NCBI GenBank assembly: GCA_963706425.1
Contig: CAVPMN010000002.1
Span: 1-36,617, forward strand
Source of the DNA: CAVPMN01 sp963706425
GTDB lineage: Bacteria > Actinomycetota > Acidimicrobiia > Acidimicrobiales > Acidimicrobilacustridaceae
Reading direction: 5' to 3'
Length of the DNA stretch: 36,617 nt
Shown: positions 1-8,663 of the stretch, one piece after another
How the letters are laid out: every line of letters begins with the position of its first letter
Numbering within the stretch: position 1 is the first letter of the stretch
Made by a program: the position numbers and the translations under genes
The notes under the pieces: generated by a model
What the model saw: the letters and a program-made list of their open reading frames with translations, nothing else
Databases searched by the model: none
What the model was told of the DNA's origin: nothing

Positions 1-1
1 G

Positions 2-241
2 GAGAAGCTGTCATGGACCTCCGCGCTCGGGCCGGACTTCCGCCCCAATGGTGTCGGGTCGGACGACCTGCCGATGACCGCCATCGTCGAGCTGCAGCCG
101 AACGGAAGTGGTGGCACGCGCTACCGCGCGGTAGCCCTTCACGTCGACGAGGCAGGCCGCCAGCGACACGAGGAGATGGGCTTCCAGGACGGCTGGGGTG
201 CCGCCCTCGATCAGCTCGTCGAGCTGATGACGAACGCGTGA
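2..241 (+). CDS. AHSA1/SRPBCC-family protein, C-terminal part
   Basis: The reading frame is open from the left edge and ends at TGA 239-241, giving the last 79 residues of a protein whose start lies outside the window. It begins EKLSWTSALGPDFRPN and ends with GFQDGWGAALDQLVELM. This is the pattern of the last strands and the long C-terminal helix of the START-like (SRPBCC) fold in AHSA1-type proteins, where the helix closes a hydrophobic ligand cavity. The ligand cannot be told from this part. No motif of an enzyme family is visible. The gene is followed after 100 bases by a co-directional oxidoreductase gene. The family call is fairly secure from the tail pattern; any function would be a guess. 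Confidence 0.72.
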   Translation, partial: EKLSWTSALGPDFRPNGVGSDDLPMTAIVELQPNGSGGTRYRAVALHVDEAGRQRHEEMGFQDGWGAALDQLVELMTNA

Positions 242-341
242 GCCCCAGGGACCCGCGCCGACCGGAGCGTGCCACACTTGGCGGGTTCACGGATTCGGAG
301 TGCGGGTCGTCGGGGGACGGACGCCACGACCTGGGGGGCAC

Positions 342-1931
342 ATGTCCGACTACGACGCCATCGTCATCGGAGCGGGCCACAACGGCCTCACCGCGGCCGC
401 CATCATGGCCCGGGGCGGCATGCGCGTCCTCTGCCTAGAGAAGAACCAGTACGTCGGCGGGATGGCGTCCACCGCCGAGCTGATCCGGGGCTACCAGTTC
501 GAGATCGCCGGGTCGGTGCTCTTCCCGATGCCCGACGTGGTCTACGACGACCTCGGTCTCGCCGCGTGTGCCACCCTCGATCCCGAGGTCATGTCGGTCA
601 ACGTGGGAGCCCCCGGCGCAGCGCCGATGGTCTTCTACAGCGATCCCGAACGACTGGTCGAGCACCTGGCCGAGAGCAACGGGATGGACGCGGTGCTCGG
701 CATGGCCGAGATCGCGGCGTGGTGCGAGGCGCCGGCACGGGCCATCGGTCGATTCGATGTGCGCACACCTCCCCGGTCGCTCGACGAGATGTTCGCCTCG
801 GCCGCCAACGAAGCCGAACGTGACGCCATCCGCACCGCCATGTTCGGCTCGGTGATGGACGTCGTCGATCGCTTCCTGCCCGACCGCGAGCGCCATGCGA
901 CCCTGCGCGGGATGCTCGCCTTTCTCTCGGTCAACTCCACCTATCGGGGGCCCTACAGCCCGGGCAGCGCGCTGTGCCTGGCCTATGCCATGTCGAGCCC
1001 CGGCACCCGCATGATCAGCAAGCTACGGGGTGGCATCGGCGCGCTGTCCAGCCAGGTGCGCAGCCTCTTCGAGCAGCACGGCGGCGAGCTGCGCCTGCAC
1101 GCCAAGGTCGAGCGCATCGAGCTCGAAGGCAACCGTGTGGCCGGCGTGCGACTCACCGACGGCGACACCATCTCTGCTCGTGTGGTCGTGTCGAACCTCG
1201 ACCCCACCGCCACGTTCGCCCGACTCATCGACCCCGAGCTGCTCCCTGACGCGCTCAACCGGCGGGTCGCCGCCCTCGACCATCGGGCCGCGTACATCCA
1301 GATCCACTTCGCCCTCAACGGACTGCCCGAGTTCACCGGCCCCTACGCGATGCTCAACGAGGGCCAGCTGCGCGCCCAACTCGGCCTGTTCAGCACCCCC
1401 GAGCAGATGCAGGTCGACTACGAGAACTGCCGCCGGGGCGTCGTGCCCGAGCAGCCGTCGTTCGGCTTCCAGATCCCGAGCATCCTCGACCCGGCGCTCG
1501 CACCCGAGGGCAAGCACGCGGCCAGCTCCTACGGCTTCTACTTCCCCGTGGAGTGCTCCCGCGAGGAGCAGTCCCGCCTGAAGGACGTGATGGCCGATCG
1601 CATGGTGGCCCGGCTCACCACCATGGCACCGAACTTCCCCGAGATCATCGACCGCCAGATGACCTACGCGTCCTATGCCTACGAGATGATGTACGGCTGC
1701 ACCGACGGCGACTTCTGCCACGGGCTCATCCACCCGGAGATGATGGGCCCGTTCCGGCCCGGGCCGCGCGGCTGGATCGACCTGCCATTTCCCATCGACG
1801 GCCTCTATCTGTCGGGCGCCGGCTGTCACGGCGGACCGGGCGTCACCTTCATCCCCGGCTACAACTGCGGCTACGAGGTGCTCGAGACGGCTGGGCTCGG
1901 AACAGCCAGCGCGGCGACCTTGTCGCACTGA
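342..1931 (+). CDS. FAD-dependent oxidoreductase, phytoene desaturase (CrtI/PYROXD2)-like
   Basis: This 529-residue protein has the N-terminal Rossmann dinucleotide fold of flavin amine-oxidase/CrtI-type enzymes: AIVIGAGHNGLTAAA at residues 5-19, then an acidic end of strand 2 (CLEKN) and GGMAS. The C-terminal FAD contact GLYLSGAGCHGGPG lies near residue 487 and is typical of the PYROXD2/CrtI group. Members oxidise or isomerise polyenes or other lipophilic substrates. ATG 342 is chosen because GGGGGGC stands just upstream and the dinucleotide motif follows directly; a GTG at 300 in the same frame would add 14 unlikely residues. No carotenoid synthesis genes lie near, so a carotenoid role is not supported. 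The gene converges with a leftward gene 32 bases later; a weak hairpin (1944-1956, 5-bp stem) sits between. Confidence 0.8.
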   Translation: MSDYDAIVIGAGHNGLTAAAIMARGGMRVLCLEKNQYVGGMASTAELIRGYQFEIAGSVLFPMPDVVYDDLGLAACATLDPEVMSVNVGAPGAAPMVFYSDPERLVEHLAESNGMDAVLGMAEIAAWCEAPARAIGRFDVRTPPRSLDEMFASAANEAERDAIRTAMFGSVMDVVDRFLPDRERHATLRGMLAFLSVNSTYRGPYSPGSALCLAYAMSSPGTRMISKLRGGIGALSSQVRSLFEQHGGELRLHAKVERIELEGNRVAGVRLTDGDTISARVVVSNLDPTATFARLIDPELLPDALNRRVAALDHRAAYIQIHFALNGLPEFTGPYAMLNEGQLRAQLGLFSTPEQMQVDYENCRRGVVPEQPSFGFQIPSILDPALAPEGKHAASSYGFYFPVECSREEQSRLKDVMADRMVARLTTMAPNFPEIIDRQMTYASYAYEMMYGCTDGDFCHGLIHPEMMGPFRPGPRGWIDLPFPIDGLYLSGAGCHGGPGVTFIPGYNCGYEVLETAGLGTASAATLSH

Positions 1932-1963
1932 TCGGCCTCGTCCGCACCGCGTGCGCGGCGGCG

Positions 1964-2413
1964 TCAGTTCGACGAGCGCGACATGAAGCGGTCGCGCTCG
2001 CGCTCGTTGTCGAAGCCGACGACCGCCCACGCATCGACGGCCCCCGTACGCCGCAGGCTCTCCACCCGATGGTTGCCGTCCTCGAGGACGAGCTGACCGT
2101 CACGGAACGACACGATCAACGGCGCCGGTTCGAGGCCCTCCTCGATCTTCTCGGCCAGATCCTCGACTCGCGGCGCCCACTCGCCGTCGTCCAGTGCGAT
2201 CAGGACCGGCTCTCCCGGAGGCCCGGCCAACCGGTTGAGCTGGTTCAGCGGCAACCGCACGGGGCCGAGCCACGCTGCGGTGTTCCGGACCAGCTCGGCG
2301 GCGAGCGGCGCATTGTCGCTACCCGGGCTGCTCAGGAAGGCGGCCACCCAGCCGGGCAGCTCGTCGTCCTGGGCGGCCTGACGGGCAGCCTCCACGGAGA
2401 ATCGGTCGTCCAT
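1964..2413 (-). CDS. ParB-like N-terminal-domain protein (conserved hypothetical)
   Basis: A 149-residue protein whose C-terminal half carries PLIVSFRDGQLVLEDGNHRVESLRRTG. The D-G-N-H-R-V-E-S-L core is the signature of the ParB/sulfiredoxin-like fold, where it forms a nucleotide or phosphate-binding loop. The N-terminal half has no motif that I recognise. There is no HTH, so this is not a chromosome-partition ParB; stand-alone versions are common in actinobacteria and mostly uncharacterised. The start ATG at 2413 lies 42 bases behind the stop of the histidine phosphatase gene on the same strand, so the two are probably co-transcribed. The fold call is reasonable; the function is unknown. Confidence 0.6.
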   Translation of the reverse strand: MDDRFSVEAARQAAQDDELPGWVAAFLSSPGSDNAPLAAELVRNTAAWLGPVRLPLNQLNRLAGPPGEPVLIALDDGEWAPRVEDLAEKIEEGLEPAPLIVSFRDGQLVLEDGNHRVESLRRTGAVDAWAVVGFDNERERDRFMSRSSN

Positions 2414-2455
2414 GACCGATGTCTGTTCCCCTCGATCGACGGTTCCAGACGGCGG

Positions 2456-3101
2456 TCACCGGACTCGGTCGAGGCCGACCAGATGGCTGGCGTCGTTGAA
2501 CGTGTGCAAGGTCCAGCGATCGAGCGGTTGTTCGTGCTCCCACATCGTCAGGCCGGTGTTCGTCGGCTGCAGCCGAGTGCCCGGGCCGGGATGGGGGACA
2601 TCGAACAGCGTGCGCACCGACGCCATGATCACGCCCGCGTGGCACACCGCCACCACCGTCTGGCCAGCGTGATCGCGCGCCAGCCGTTGCAGCAGGGCGT
2701 GCACCCGCTCGTGAAAGCTGTTCCAGCTCTCACCACCAGGAGCGAACTCGCGGTCAGGCTCCGCAGCCATGTCGAGGGCCCCGTAGCGATCGGGGTAGGC
2801 GGACCACTCCAGGCCGTCGGCCTCGCCGGTGTGCACCTCGCACAGGTCGCAGTCCTGGGCGAACGAGTCGAACCCGAGACCCGGCGCGATGATCTGCGCG
2901 GTCTCGACGGCTCGAGGCAGCACGCTGGCCATGAGTACATCGGCCTGCAGTGCCTGCGATGCGATGAGGTGGTCGCGCAGGGCTTCTGCCTGTCGGCGCC
3001 CGTGCGCAGTGAGCCCGCGGCAGCCGCGCGGGTCCGGCGATCACACCGTGGAGACCGGCGTGCGCCTCACCGTGGCGAACGAGCACCAATCGCATCGGCA
3101 T
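2456..3101 (-). pseudogene. Histidine phosphatase (phosphoglycerate mutase-like), one apparent frameshift
   Basis: The first 24 residues, MPMRLVLVRHGEAHAGLHG and a few more, contain the RHG phosphohistidine motif of the histidine phosphatase superfamily. The rest continues in another frame and holds the second half of the active site: ASVLPRAVETAQI, GGESWNSFHERV and VVAVCHAGVI. Deleting one G near 3029 joins the two frames exactly (residues after the joint read RGCRGLTAHGRRQAEALRD, the expected GLT-x-G-xxQA pattern). The whole would be about 214 residues, a normal length. Such enzymes remove phosphate from sugar phosphates, nucleotides or proteins; the substrate is unknown. A second ATG at 3095 is an equal start candidate. 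I think the frameshift is a sequence error and that the gene is intact in the organism. Confidence 0.7.
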
Positions 3102-3151
3102 CCCACCCTACGGGCGGGTCGCGCTGCACACACCCGAGTCGGTCGCCCGTC

Positions 3152-4141
3152 TCACGACACGGTGAACACCACCCGGCCGCGCACCTTCCCTTCGAGGATG
3201 TCGGCGCCCAGACGAGGCGCATCGGCGAGCGGGTGCTCGACCATCAGCGAGTCGAGCAGCGTCGCAGACAGGTCGGTGGCCAGACGCGACCACGCCTCGC
3301 TCCGCACCGGCAACGGCGCCATCACGCTGTCGACGCCGGCGAGGGTGACGCCCCGCAGGATGAACGGCGCCACCGAGGCCGGCAGGTCCATGCCCTGCGC
3401 GAGGCCGCATGCGGCCACCACCCCGCCATAACGGGTCTGGGCCAGCACGTTGGCCAGGGTGTGGCTGCCGACGCTGTCGACAGCCGCGGCCCATCGCTCC
3501 TTGCCCAGTGGCCGGCCGGGCTCTGACAGCTCGGCCCGATCGATGACCTCGGACGCGCCGAGCGACCGCAGGTAGTCGCCCTGGGTCTCGGCCCGGCCGC
3601 TCGACGCGATGACCTCGAAGCCGAGGCCGGCCAGGATCGCCACGGCGACGCTGCCCACGCCGCCGGCGGCTCCGGTCACCAGCACCGGGCCGCCGCCCGG
3701 CTCGACACCGTGCCGTTCCAGTGCGAGCACGCAGAGCATCGACGTGAGCCCGGCGGTGCCGATGGCCATGGATCGCGTCGGGGTGATGCCGTCCGGGAGC
3801 GATACCAGCCAGTCGCCTGACACGCGCGCCAGTTGCGCAAAGCCGCCCAGGTGTGTCTCGCCGAGTCCCCACCCGTTGGCCACCACCAGGTCGCCGGCGG
3901 CGAACGACGGGTGCGAGGTGTCACGCACCCGACCGACGAAATCGACCCCCGGGACCATCGGCCAGCGCCGCACGACCGGCGACGAGCCGGTCATGGCCAG
4001 TCCGTCCTTGAAGTTGAGCGACGAGTGGGACACCTCGACGGTGACGTCCCCGTCCATCAGGTCGGACTCGTCGACCGACGTCCAGTCGAGCGACTGCCCG
4101 TCGTCGGTCTTGGTCAGGAGAAACGCGTCGAAGGTCGGCAC
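3152..4141 (-). CDS. AcuI/YhdH-like zinc-free medium-chain reductase (acrylyl-CoA reductase type)
   Basis: A 329-residue medium-chain dehydrogenase/reductase. It has the N-terminal GroES-like part with SSLNFKDGLAMTG and VPGVDFVGRV, the NADPH-binding GAAGGVGSVAV near residues 157-167, and AAVDSVGSHTLANVLAQ, all characteristic of the YhdH/AcuI group, which reduces acrylyl-CoA to propionyl-CoA or related enoyl substrates with NADPH. Zinc-ligand cysteines are absent, as usual for the group. It starts with GTG 4141. A TANNNT box (TAAGGT) on the minus strand at 4150-4155 leaves only 8 bases to the start, so the mRNA would be leaderless or nearly so. It is divergent from the SDR gene at 4202 and shares with it the intergenic region that holds a copy of the 23-bp motif. 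Annotation to the exact acyl-CoA is inference. Confidence 0.82.
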   Translation of the reverse strand: MPTFDAFLLTKTDDGQSLDWTSVDESDLMDGDVTVEVSHSSLNFKDGLAMTGSSPVVRRWPMVPGVDFVGRVRDTSHPSFAAGDLVVANGWGLGETHLGGFAQLARVSGDWLVSLPDGITPTRSMAIGTAGLTSMLCVLALERHGVEPGGGPVLVTGAAGGVGSVAVAILAGLGFEVIASSGRAETQGDYLRSLGASEVIDRAELSEPGRPLGKERWAAAVDSVGSHTLANVLAQTRYGGVVAACGLAQGMDLPASVAPFILRGVTLAGVDSVMAPLPVRSEAWSRLATDLSATLLDSLMVEHPLADAPRLGADILEGKVRGRVVFTVS

Positions 4142-4175
4142 GAGCCGGGACCTTAGTGGCGCCCGAGAACCGGGG

Positions 4176-4198
4176 TGACGTGACAGTTAGAGTGACCC
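4176..4198 (+). promoter_or_regulatory. Copy 1 of the 23-bp divergent-promoter motif
   Basis: TGACG, five bases, then GTTAGAGT and GACCC. The inner TAGAGT (4188-4193) fits an actinobacterial -10 box (TANNNT) and ends 8 bases before the ATG at 4202, which implies a leaderless transcript. No -35 box at the usual distance is visible, so TGACG may be the binding half of a regulator site. The copy lies between the divergent AcuI-like and SDR genes. Confidence 0.6.
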
Positions 4199-4201
4199 GC
4201 C

Positions 4202-4946
4202 ATGGCCCAGGACCGACGGGTTGCGCTGATCACGGGAGGCAGCAGCGGCATCGGGCTGGCGACGGGAGCCGAGCTGGTGGCGCGTGGCTACGACGTCGTG
4301 CTGTGTGCCCGCACCCCCGGCAAGCTGCAAGCTGCGGCCGAGCAGATCGGCGCCCGATGGGTGGCCGCCGACGCAGCCGACGCCGACGCGTTCGCGAACG
4401 TCGTGCAGGAGGCCGGCTGCGTCGACCTGCTCGTGCACGCCGCCGGGGTGATGGCCGGCACGTTCGTACGCAAGGAGACCGTCGCCACGTTCGAGTCGGT
4501 GCTCCGCGCCAACCTCACCTCGGCATTCGTGGTCGCCCGCGCGTGTCTCGACGCGATGCCCGAAGGCGGTCGACTGATCTTTCTCTCGTCGAGCTCGGCG
4601 CACGCGCCCCAGCCCGGGTTGTCGGCCTACTCGGCGTCGAAGGCGGGGCTCAACGCGTTCGCCGGAGCGCTGGCCAAGGAGGTCGAGCGCGACGGTGTGG
4701 CGGTGCATCTCGTCACCACGGGTCCCGGTCGCCACCCCGATGCTCGATGACGTGCGCTTCCCCATGCAGGCCCTGGCCACCTCCGATGTCGTCCAGGCGA
4801 TCGTGTGGCTCGACACCCTGCCGGGCAACGTCGTGCTGCCCGAGCTGGTGGTTTCGTCGGTGAACGGCGGACCGTTCGCCCCGGAGCCGTTCGTGCCCCG
4901 GGCCGCTCGAGAACTCGGCCGCACCGAGCTGCCGACCGACACCTAG
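4202..4946 (+). pseudogene. Short-chain dehydrogenase/reductase, one apparent frameshift
   Basis: A classical SDR: TGGSSGIG at residues 11-18 binds NAD(P), HAAGVMAG holds the structural N-A-A-G variant, a serine-rich LSSSSAHAP carries the catalytic Ser, and YSASK (Y near 142, K four residues later) completes the triad. After VHLVTTGP the frame breaks; dropping one G at about 4726-4728 restores VATPMLDDVRFP and a normal C-terminus ending RTELPTDT. The full product is about 247 residues, as expected. SDRs of this size oxidise hydroxyacyl-CoAs, sterols or alcohols; here the neighbours suggest the beta-hydroxy oxidation step, which is inference. The start ATG sits 8 bases after a -10-like box with no Shine-Dalgarno sequence. 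It converges with the synthetase gene only 4 bases away (stop 4946, stop 4951). Confidence 0.74.
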
Positions 4947-4950
4947 ACCC

Positions 4951-6506
4951 TCAGACCAAGTCGACCAGCTCGGTTCGCGACACCTTTCCCATTGCGTTGC
5001 GCGGCAGCGCGTCGACCAGCACCACCCGCTCGGGCACCTTGTACTTCGCCAGCTGCGCGGCACAGTGCTCGCGGATCTGCTCGGGATCGAGAGCCCGGCC
5101 CGTGAGGGGCTCGACAAGCGCCACGACCCGCTCACCGAGACGCTCGTCGGGGACGCCGATCACCGCAGACGCAGCCACGCCCGTCGATCGCCTGCAGCAC
5201 GCGCTCGACCTCGGCCGGGTACACGTTGGCGCCGCCGCGGATGATCACGAGGCTCTTGCGGTCGCGCAGGTGGAGGTAGCCGTCGCGCGTCGAGGAACCC
5301 GAGGTCGCCGGTGTGCAGCACGCCATCGGCCAGCACCGCCCTGGAGTCGGCCGGCCGGTTCCAGTAGCCGAGCATCAGCGGGTAGCGGTCGTCCCCCTCC
5401 GCCGCACCGACGCAGACCTCGCCGGTGTCACCCGTGGGCAGCACCGCTCCCCCGTCGTCGCGGATCGTCACCGCCAGATGGGGCAGCACCGTGCCGCTGG
5501 CGCCGGGCACATGAGGGCCGTGCGGCGGGTCGATCGACACCACCGTCGGGGCCTCGGTGAGTCCGTAGGTGGCGAGCACCGGCAGCTCGAACTTCTCTTC
5601 GAACGCGGCACGAATCGCCTCGGGGCAATCGGCGCCGCCGGTCCACACCTCTTCGAGCGAGTCCAGATCGGCCGGTGCGATCGTGTCCATCGAGGCGAGC
5701 GAATGCAGCAGCGCAGGAGGCCCGTTCCACGTCGTGACCCGCTCTCGGCGGATCCACTCGGCGACGCCCTCGGCGTCGATGCGGTCCATCACGATCGACG
5801 TGCCCGCCGCCTGCGACACCAACAGGGTCGTGAGCACAGCCATGTTGAGGATGGTGAACGGGAAGCAGTCGCCCTTGCGGAGCGTGTGGTCGTAGCCACG
5901 GGTCTCGACGAGCACCGCGCCCGGGGTGAGCAGTCCACGCTGGCTGTGGACCGCGCCCTTGGGTCGACCGGTGGTGCCGCTCGTGTACGCGATGCCTGCA
6001 GGAGCGTCGGCGTCGATCGGTAGCGTCAACGGCTCACGACTGGCGTCGTCGAGGAGCGTCGCCCACTCCTCCGGGTCGACGACCCGCGTGCCGAGATCGG
6101 GCAGTACCCCTGGTCGGCCCGTCCCCGCCGGGCCTCGTTCCCCTGGTCGGCCCGTCCCCGCCGGGCCTCGGTCGTCGTCGCAGAGAAGCACCGATGCTCC
6201 CGCGTCGCGCAACTGAAACTCCTTCTCGGGCGGCGCCAGCACCCGGTTGATGCCCAGCCAGATCGCGCCGAGCCGCATGGCGCCGTGAAACGCCACCACC
6301 ACTGCGGCATCGTTCGGCAGCGAGGCCGCCACCCGGTCGCCGGGGCCCACACCGAGCGCGATCAGTGCATGGGCCGCCTGGTTCGCTTCCGCGTCGAGCT
6401 GCGCATAGGTCACGCGCCGCGACCGCGTGACCAGGGCGTCGCGATTCGGGTCATCGGCGAGCGCCCGGTCGAGCACCTCGGCGATGGACGTGGGCGGCCG
6501 GCGCAC
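4951..6506 (-). pseudogene. Acyl-CoA synthetase (AMP-forming), two apparent frameshifts
   Basis: A fatty-acid or aryl-acid:CoA ligase of the ANL superfamily, activating a carboxylic acid with ATP and CoA. Visible core motifs in order: AYTSGTTGRPKGAVHS (P-loop, A3), TYGLTEAP (A5), GVLHTGDLGFLDA (A7), RDRKSLVIIRGGANVYPAEVE (hinge, A8) and RNAMGKVSRTEL with the C-terminal catalytic Lys (A10). The frame changes twice near the end, at about 5284-5289 (GCGCG run) and about 5180 (GGGC); removing one base at each place joins A7, A8 and A10 into one protein of about 518 residues. Start GTG 6506 has a GGAG upstream. An 11-residue in-frame duplication (6107-6170) sits in the N-terminal domain. A copy of the 23-bp motif points toward this gene. 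Confidence 0.78.
6107..6170 (-). repeat. 33-bp in-frame tandem repeat inside the acyl-CoA synthetase gene
   Basis: Two copies of a 33-bp unit (6107-6139 and 6140-6170, the second lacking its last two matching bases) code for RGPAGTGRPGE followed by RGPAGTGRPG. Each unit holds GGCCCG and CGGGCC spaced by 7 bases, a perfect 6-bp hairpin stem. The repeat adds about 21 Gly/Pro-rich residues between the VLLCDDD strand and VLPDLGTR, a surface loop in related ligases. Confidence 0.85.
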
Positions 6507-6528
6507 AGGCTGACGCTACCGCTCCGAT

Positions 6529-6551
6529 CGGCCATACTAACAACTGCGTCA
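6529..6551 (-). promoter_or_regulatory. Copy 2 of the 23-bp divergent-promoter motif (minus orientation)
   Basis: Read on the minus strand it is TGACG, five bases, then GTTAG and TATGG. It contains the -10-like TAGTAT (6534-6539) and points at the synthetase gene starting at 6506. It lies in the 69-base divergent region shared with the acyl-CoA dehydrogenase gene at 6576. It is the most divergent copy downstream of GTTAG. Confidence 0.5.
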
Positions 6552-6575
6552 TTTTCTACAGAGGCACCGCCGCAC

Positions 6576-7724
6576 ATGGACTTCGACCTCGGGCCGCAGG
6601 CCGCCGCTCTCCGCACCCGGCTCCGGGCGCTGATCGACGAGCACCTCGCCCCCGACTACCTCGGAGCATTCACCACCGACCCGGCCGACCTCGAGGTGGC
6701 GCAGCAGTTCTGCAAGACGCTCGCCGACCACGGGCTGCTCACGATCGCCTGGCCGACGGAGTACGGCGGGGGCGGGGGCTCGGTGTGGGACCAGACGGTG
6801 GTGCGCGAGGAGATGTGGGCCCACCACGAACCCCGCGGCGCGCAGTACATGGGCCTCAACTGGGTGGGTCCGGCGATCATGGCCTACGGCACCGAGGAGC
6901 AGAAGCGCCAGCACCTCTCGGCGATCGCGGCCGGCGACGTCATCTGGTGCCAGGGCTTCAGCGAGCCAGAGGCCGGCTCCGACCTGGCCGCGCTCAAGAC
7001 CCGCGCCGTCGACGACGGCGACGGCTGGCGCATCACCGGCCAGAAGATCTGGACGTCCTATGCCCTGATGGCGCAGTGGTGCGTGCTCGCGGCGCGGGTC
7101 GGCCCCGGCGAGCGCCACGAGGGCATCACCATGTTCCTCGTGCCGATGGACGCACCGGGCATCACGGTGCGGCCGATCAAGTCGATGCTCGGCCATCACC
7201 ACCTCAACGAGGTCTTCTTCGACGAGGTCCCTGTCGGGCCCGACGCTCTCCTCGGCGGCGTCGGCGAAGGATGGGCGGTCATCCGCCGCGCGCTCGCCCA
7301 CGAGCGGGTGGGCATCGCCCGCTATGCCCGCTGCGAACGTCTGCTCAGCGCGCTCGGAGCGGAGCTGGCGCCGCATTGGGACGACCTACCGGCATCGCTG
7401 CACGCCCAGTGGGCGCGCGCTCTGGTGCAGGTCCGGGTGGCTCGGCTGCTCGCGTATCGCACGGTCCACGCCCAGGCCACCGGCGAGCTACCCGACGTGT
7501 TCGCCTCGACCGCCCGCATCGCGGTGACCCAGTGCGACCAGGCGGTCGCCGAAGTGCTGTTCCAGGCGATCGACGATGGCGCTCTCGAGGCCGGCCCGGA
7601 TGCACCGCTGCACGGTGCCGTCGAGGATCACTGGCGCTACGCGCAGGCGGCCACCGTGGCCTCGGGCACCATCGAGGTGCAGCGCATGATCGTGTCGAAG
7701 GCCTTGTTGAAGGGCACCACGTGA
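6576..7724 (+). CDS. Acyl-CoA dehydrogenase, large-type subunit of a pair
   Basis: A 382-residue FAD acyl-CoA dehydrogenase. The signature GFSEPEAGSDLAALKTRA (near residues 128-145) binds FAD and substrate, GQKIWTSYALMAQW follows, and the C-terminal ASGTIEVQRMIVSKALL is the second signature. In medium-chain enzymes the catalytic base sits in YEGTxQIQR; here the position reads S in VASGTIEVQR, so this chain lacks the usual Glu there. ATG 6576 has AGAGG 14 bases upstream. The stop overlaps the start of the next dehydrogenase by 4 bases, and the two probably form a heterotetramer as known for mycobacterial FadE pairs. The substrate acyl group is unknown. Confidence 0.85.
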   Translation: MDFDLGPQAAALRTRLRALIDEHLAPDYLGAFTTDPADLEVAQQFCKTLADHGLLTIAWPTEYGGGGGSVWDQTVVREEMWAHHEPRGAQYMGLNWVGPAIMAYGTEEQKRQHLSAIAAGDVIWCQGFSEPEAGSDLAALKTRAVDDGDGWRITGQKIWTSYALMAQWCVLAARVGPGERHEGITMFLVPMDAPGITVRPIKSMLGHHHLNEVFFDEVPVGPDALLGGVGEGWAVIRRALAHERVGIARYARCERLLSALGAELAPHWDDLPASLHAQWARALVQVRVARLLAYRTVHAQATGELPDVFASTARIAVTQCDQAVAEVLFQAIDDGALEAGPDAPLHGAVEDHWRYAQAATVASGTIEVQRMIVSKALLKGTT

Positions 7725-8663
7725 ACCCGGTGCTGCCCGACGAGGTGGTCGAGTTCGCCCACGCGGCCCGCGCCGCGTTCGCCGATCTCGGCGGGGTCGA
7801 CGCAGCACGAGCAGCCGAAGACGACCCCGCCCGACGTGCGGCCGAGGTCGCCGCCACCCTGCACGCCCTCGGCATCGACGAGCTCGACGCCCGCGCCGAC
7901 GCCGATTCGTTGGCCGCGGCGGCCGCCTTGTGCGAGGAGGCCGGGCGCGTCGCCCTGCCCTACCCGGTGGCGGGTGTCCTGCTGCGCGACGAGGTGGGTC
8001 GGCCCTTCGCCGTGGTGCCCGACACGACGCACCGGGTCGACCACGGCGACCTCTTCGCCGAGTGGACGGTGGCCGCTCTCGACGGCACGGCAGGCGTCGC
8101 CGCGCCGAAGGGCGGACGCCTGGCCACCCGCCTCGGGCCGTTCGTCGTCGACCTCGAGATGGTGAGCACCGGCCCACCCGACGCGTGGCGGCTCCAGGCC
8201 CACACCGCCCTCACCGGCTGGACGATCCTCGGCACGGCGGCGCGCGCCGTCGAGCTGGCGGTCGACCACGTCAGCAACCGCATCCAGTTCGGCAAGCCGA
8301 TCGCGTCGTTCCAGGCCGTGCAGTTCCAGCTGGCCGACGCCGCGGTGGCGGTGAGCCGGCCTGCGTGAGCTGGCGGCCTACACGCTCTGGCGCATCGACG
8401 CGAGCCCAGGGGCCGCCCTCGCCGACGCCCTCGCCCTACGCCTGCACGCGGTCGACGTGGCGCGCGCCGTGCTGCGCACCTGTCAGCAACTGCACGGCGC
8501 CGCCGGCGTCTGCGACGAGTACGACATCTCGGTGCTCACCCGCATGGTGCAACCAGCGTTGCGCCTGCCCTGGAGCGCCGAGCGCACAGCCGACGCCCTG
8601 GCCGACACCATCCGCCACGAGGGCTTCGAGGGGTTGTTCGAGCACAGCCAGGCCCAGCCATGA
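7721..8663 (+). pseudogene. Acyl-CoA dehydrogenase, small-type subunit, one apparent frameshift
   Basis: About 313 residues, the short partner type of alpha/beta acyl-CoA dehydrogenases. It begins at GTG 7721 in a GTGA overlap with the preceding gene. FGKPIASFQAVQFQLAD is the conserved FAD-contact segment of the C-terminal helical domain. After it the frame ends at 8368, but one surplus C at 8356-8357 explains this: without it the chain goes on GLRELAAYTLWRID and reaches QLHGAAGVCDEYD, the normal C-terminal signature, ending at 8663. The N-terminal domain is poorly conserved, as in other short partners. The ATGA overlap with the next gene shows that 8663 is the true end. I take it as intact in vivo, with a sequence error. 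Confidence 0.76.

Noticed and set aside
1944..1956. Terminator between the FAD oxidoreductase and the ParB-like gene
   Set aside because: The stem has only 5 bp with a 3-base loop and no T run, too weak for a separate call.
1023..2030. Long open frames on the strand opposite to real genes (here 335 codons; similar ones opposite 18071-19198, 23460-24872 and 25803-27131)
   Set aside because: They are shadows caused by high GC at third positions; their translations lack any domain pattern and real genes with motifs lie opposite.
5160..5326. Programmed ribosomal frameshifting in the synthetase genes
   Set aside because: No slippery heptamer with a downstream structure is evident, and breaks of the same +1 type occur in unrelated genes such as a phosphatase and an SDR.
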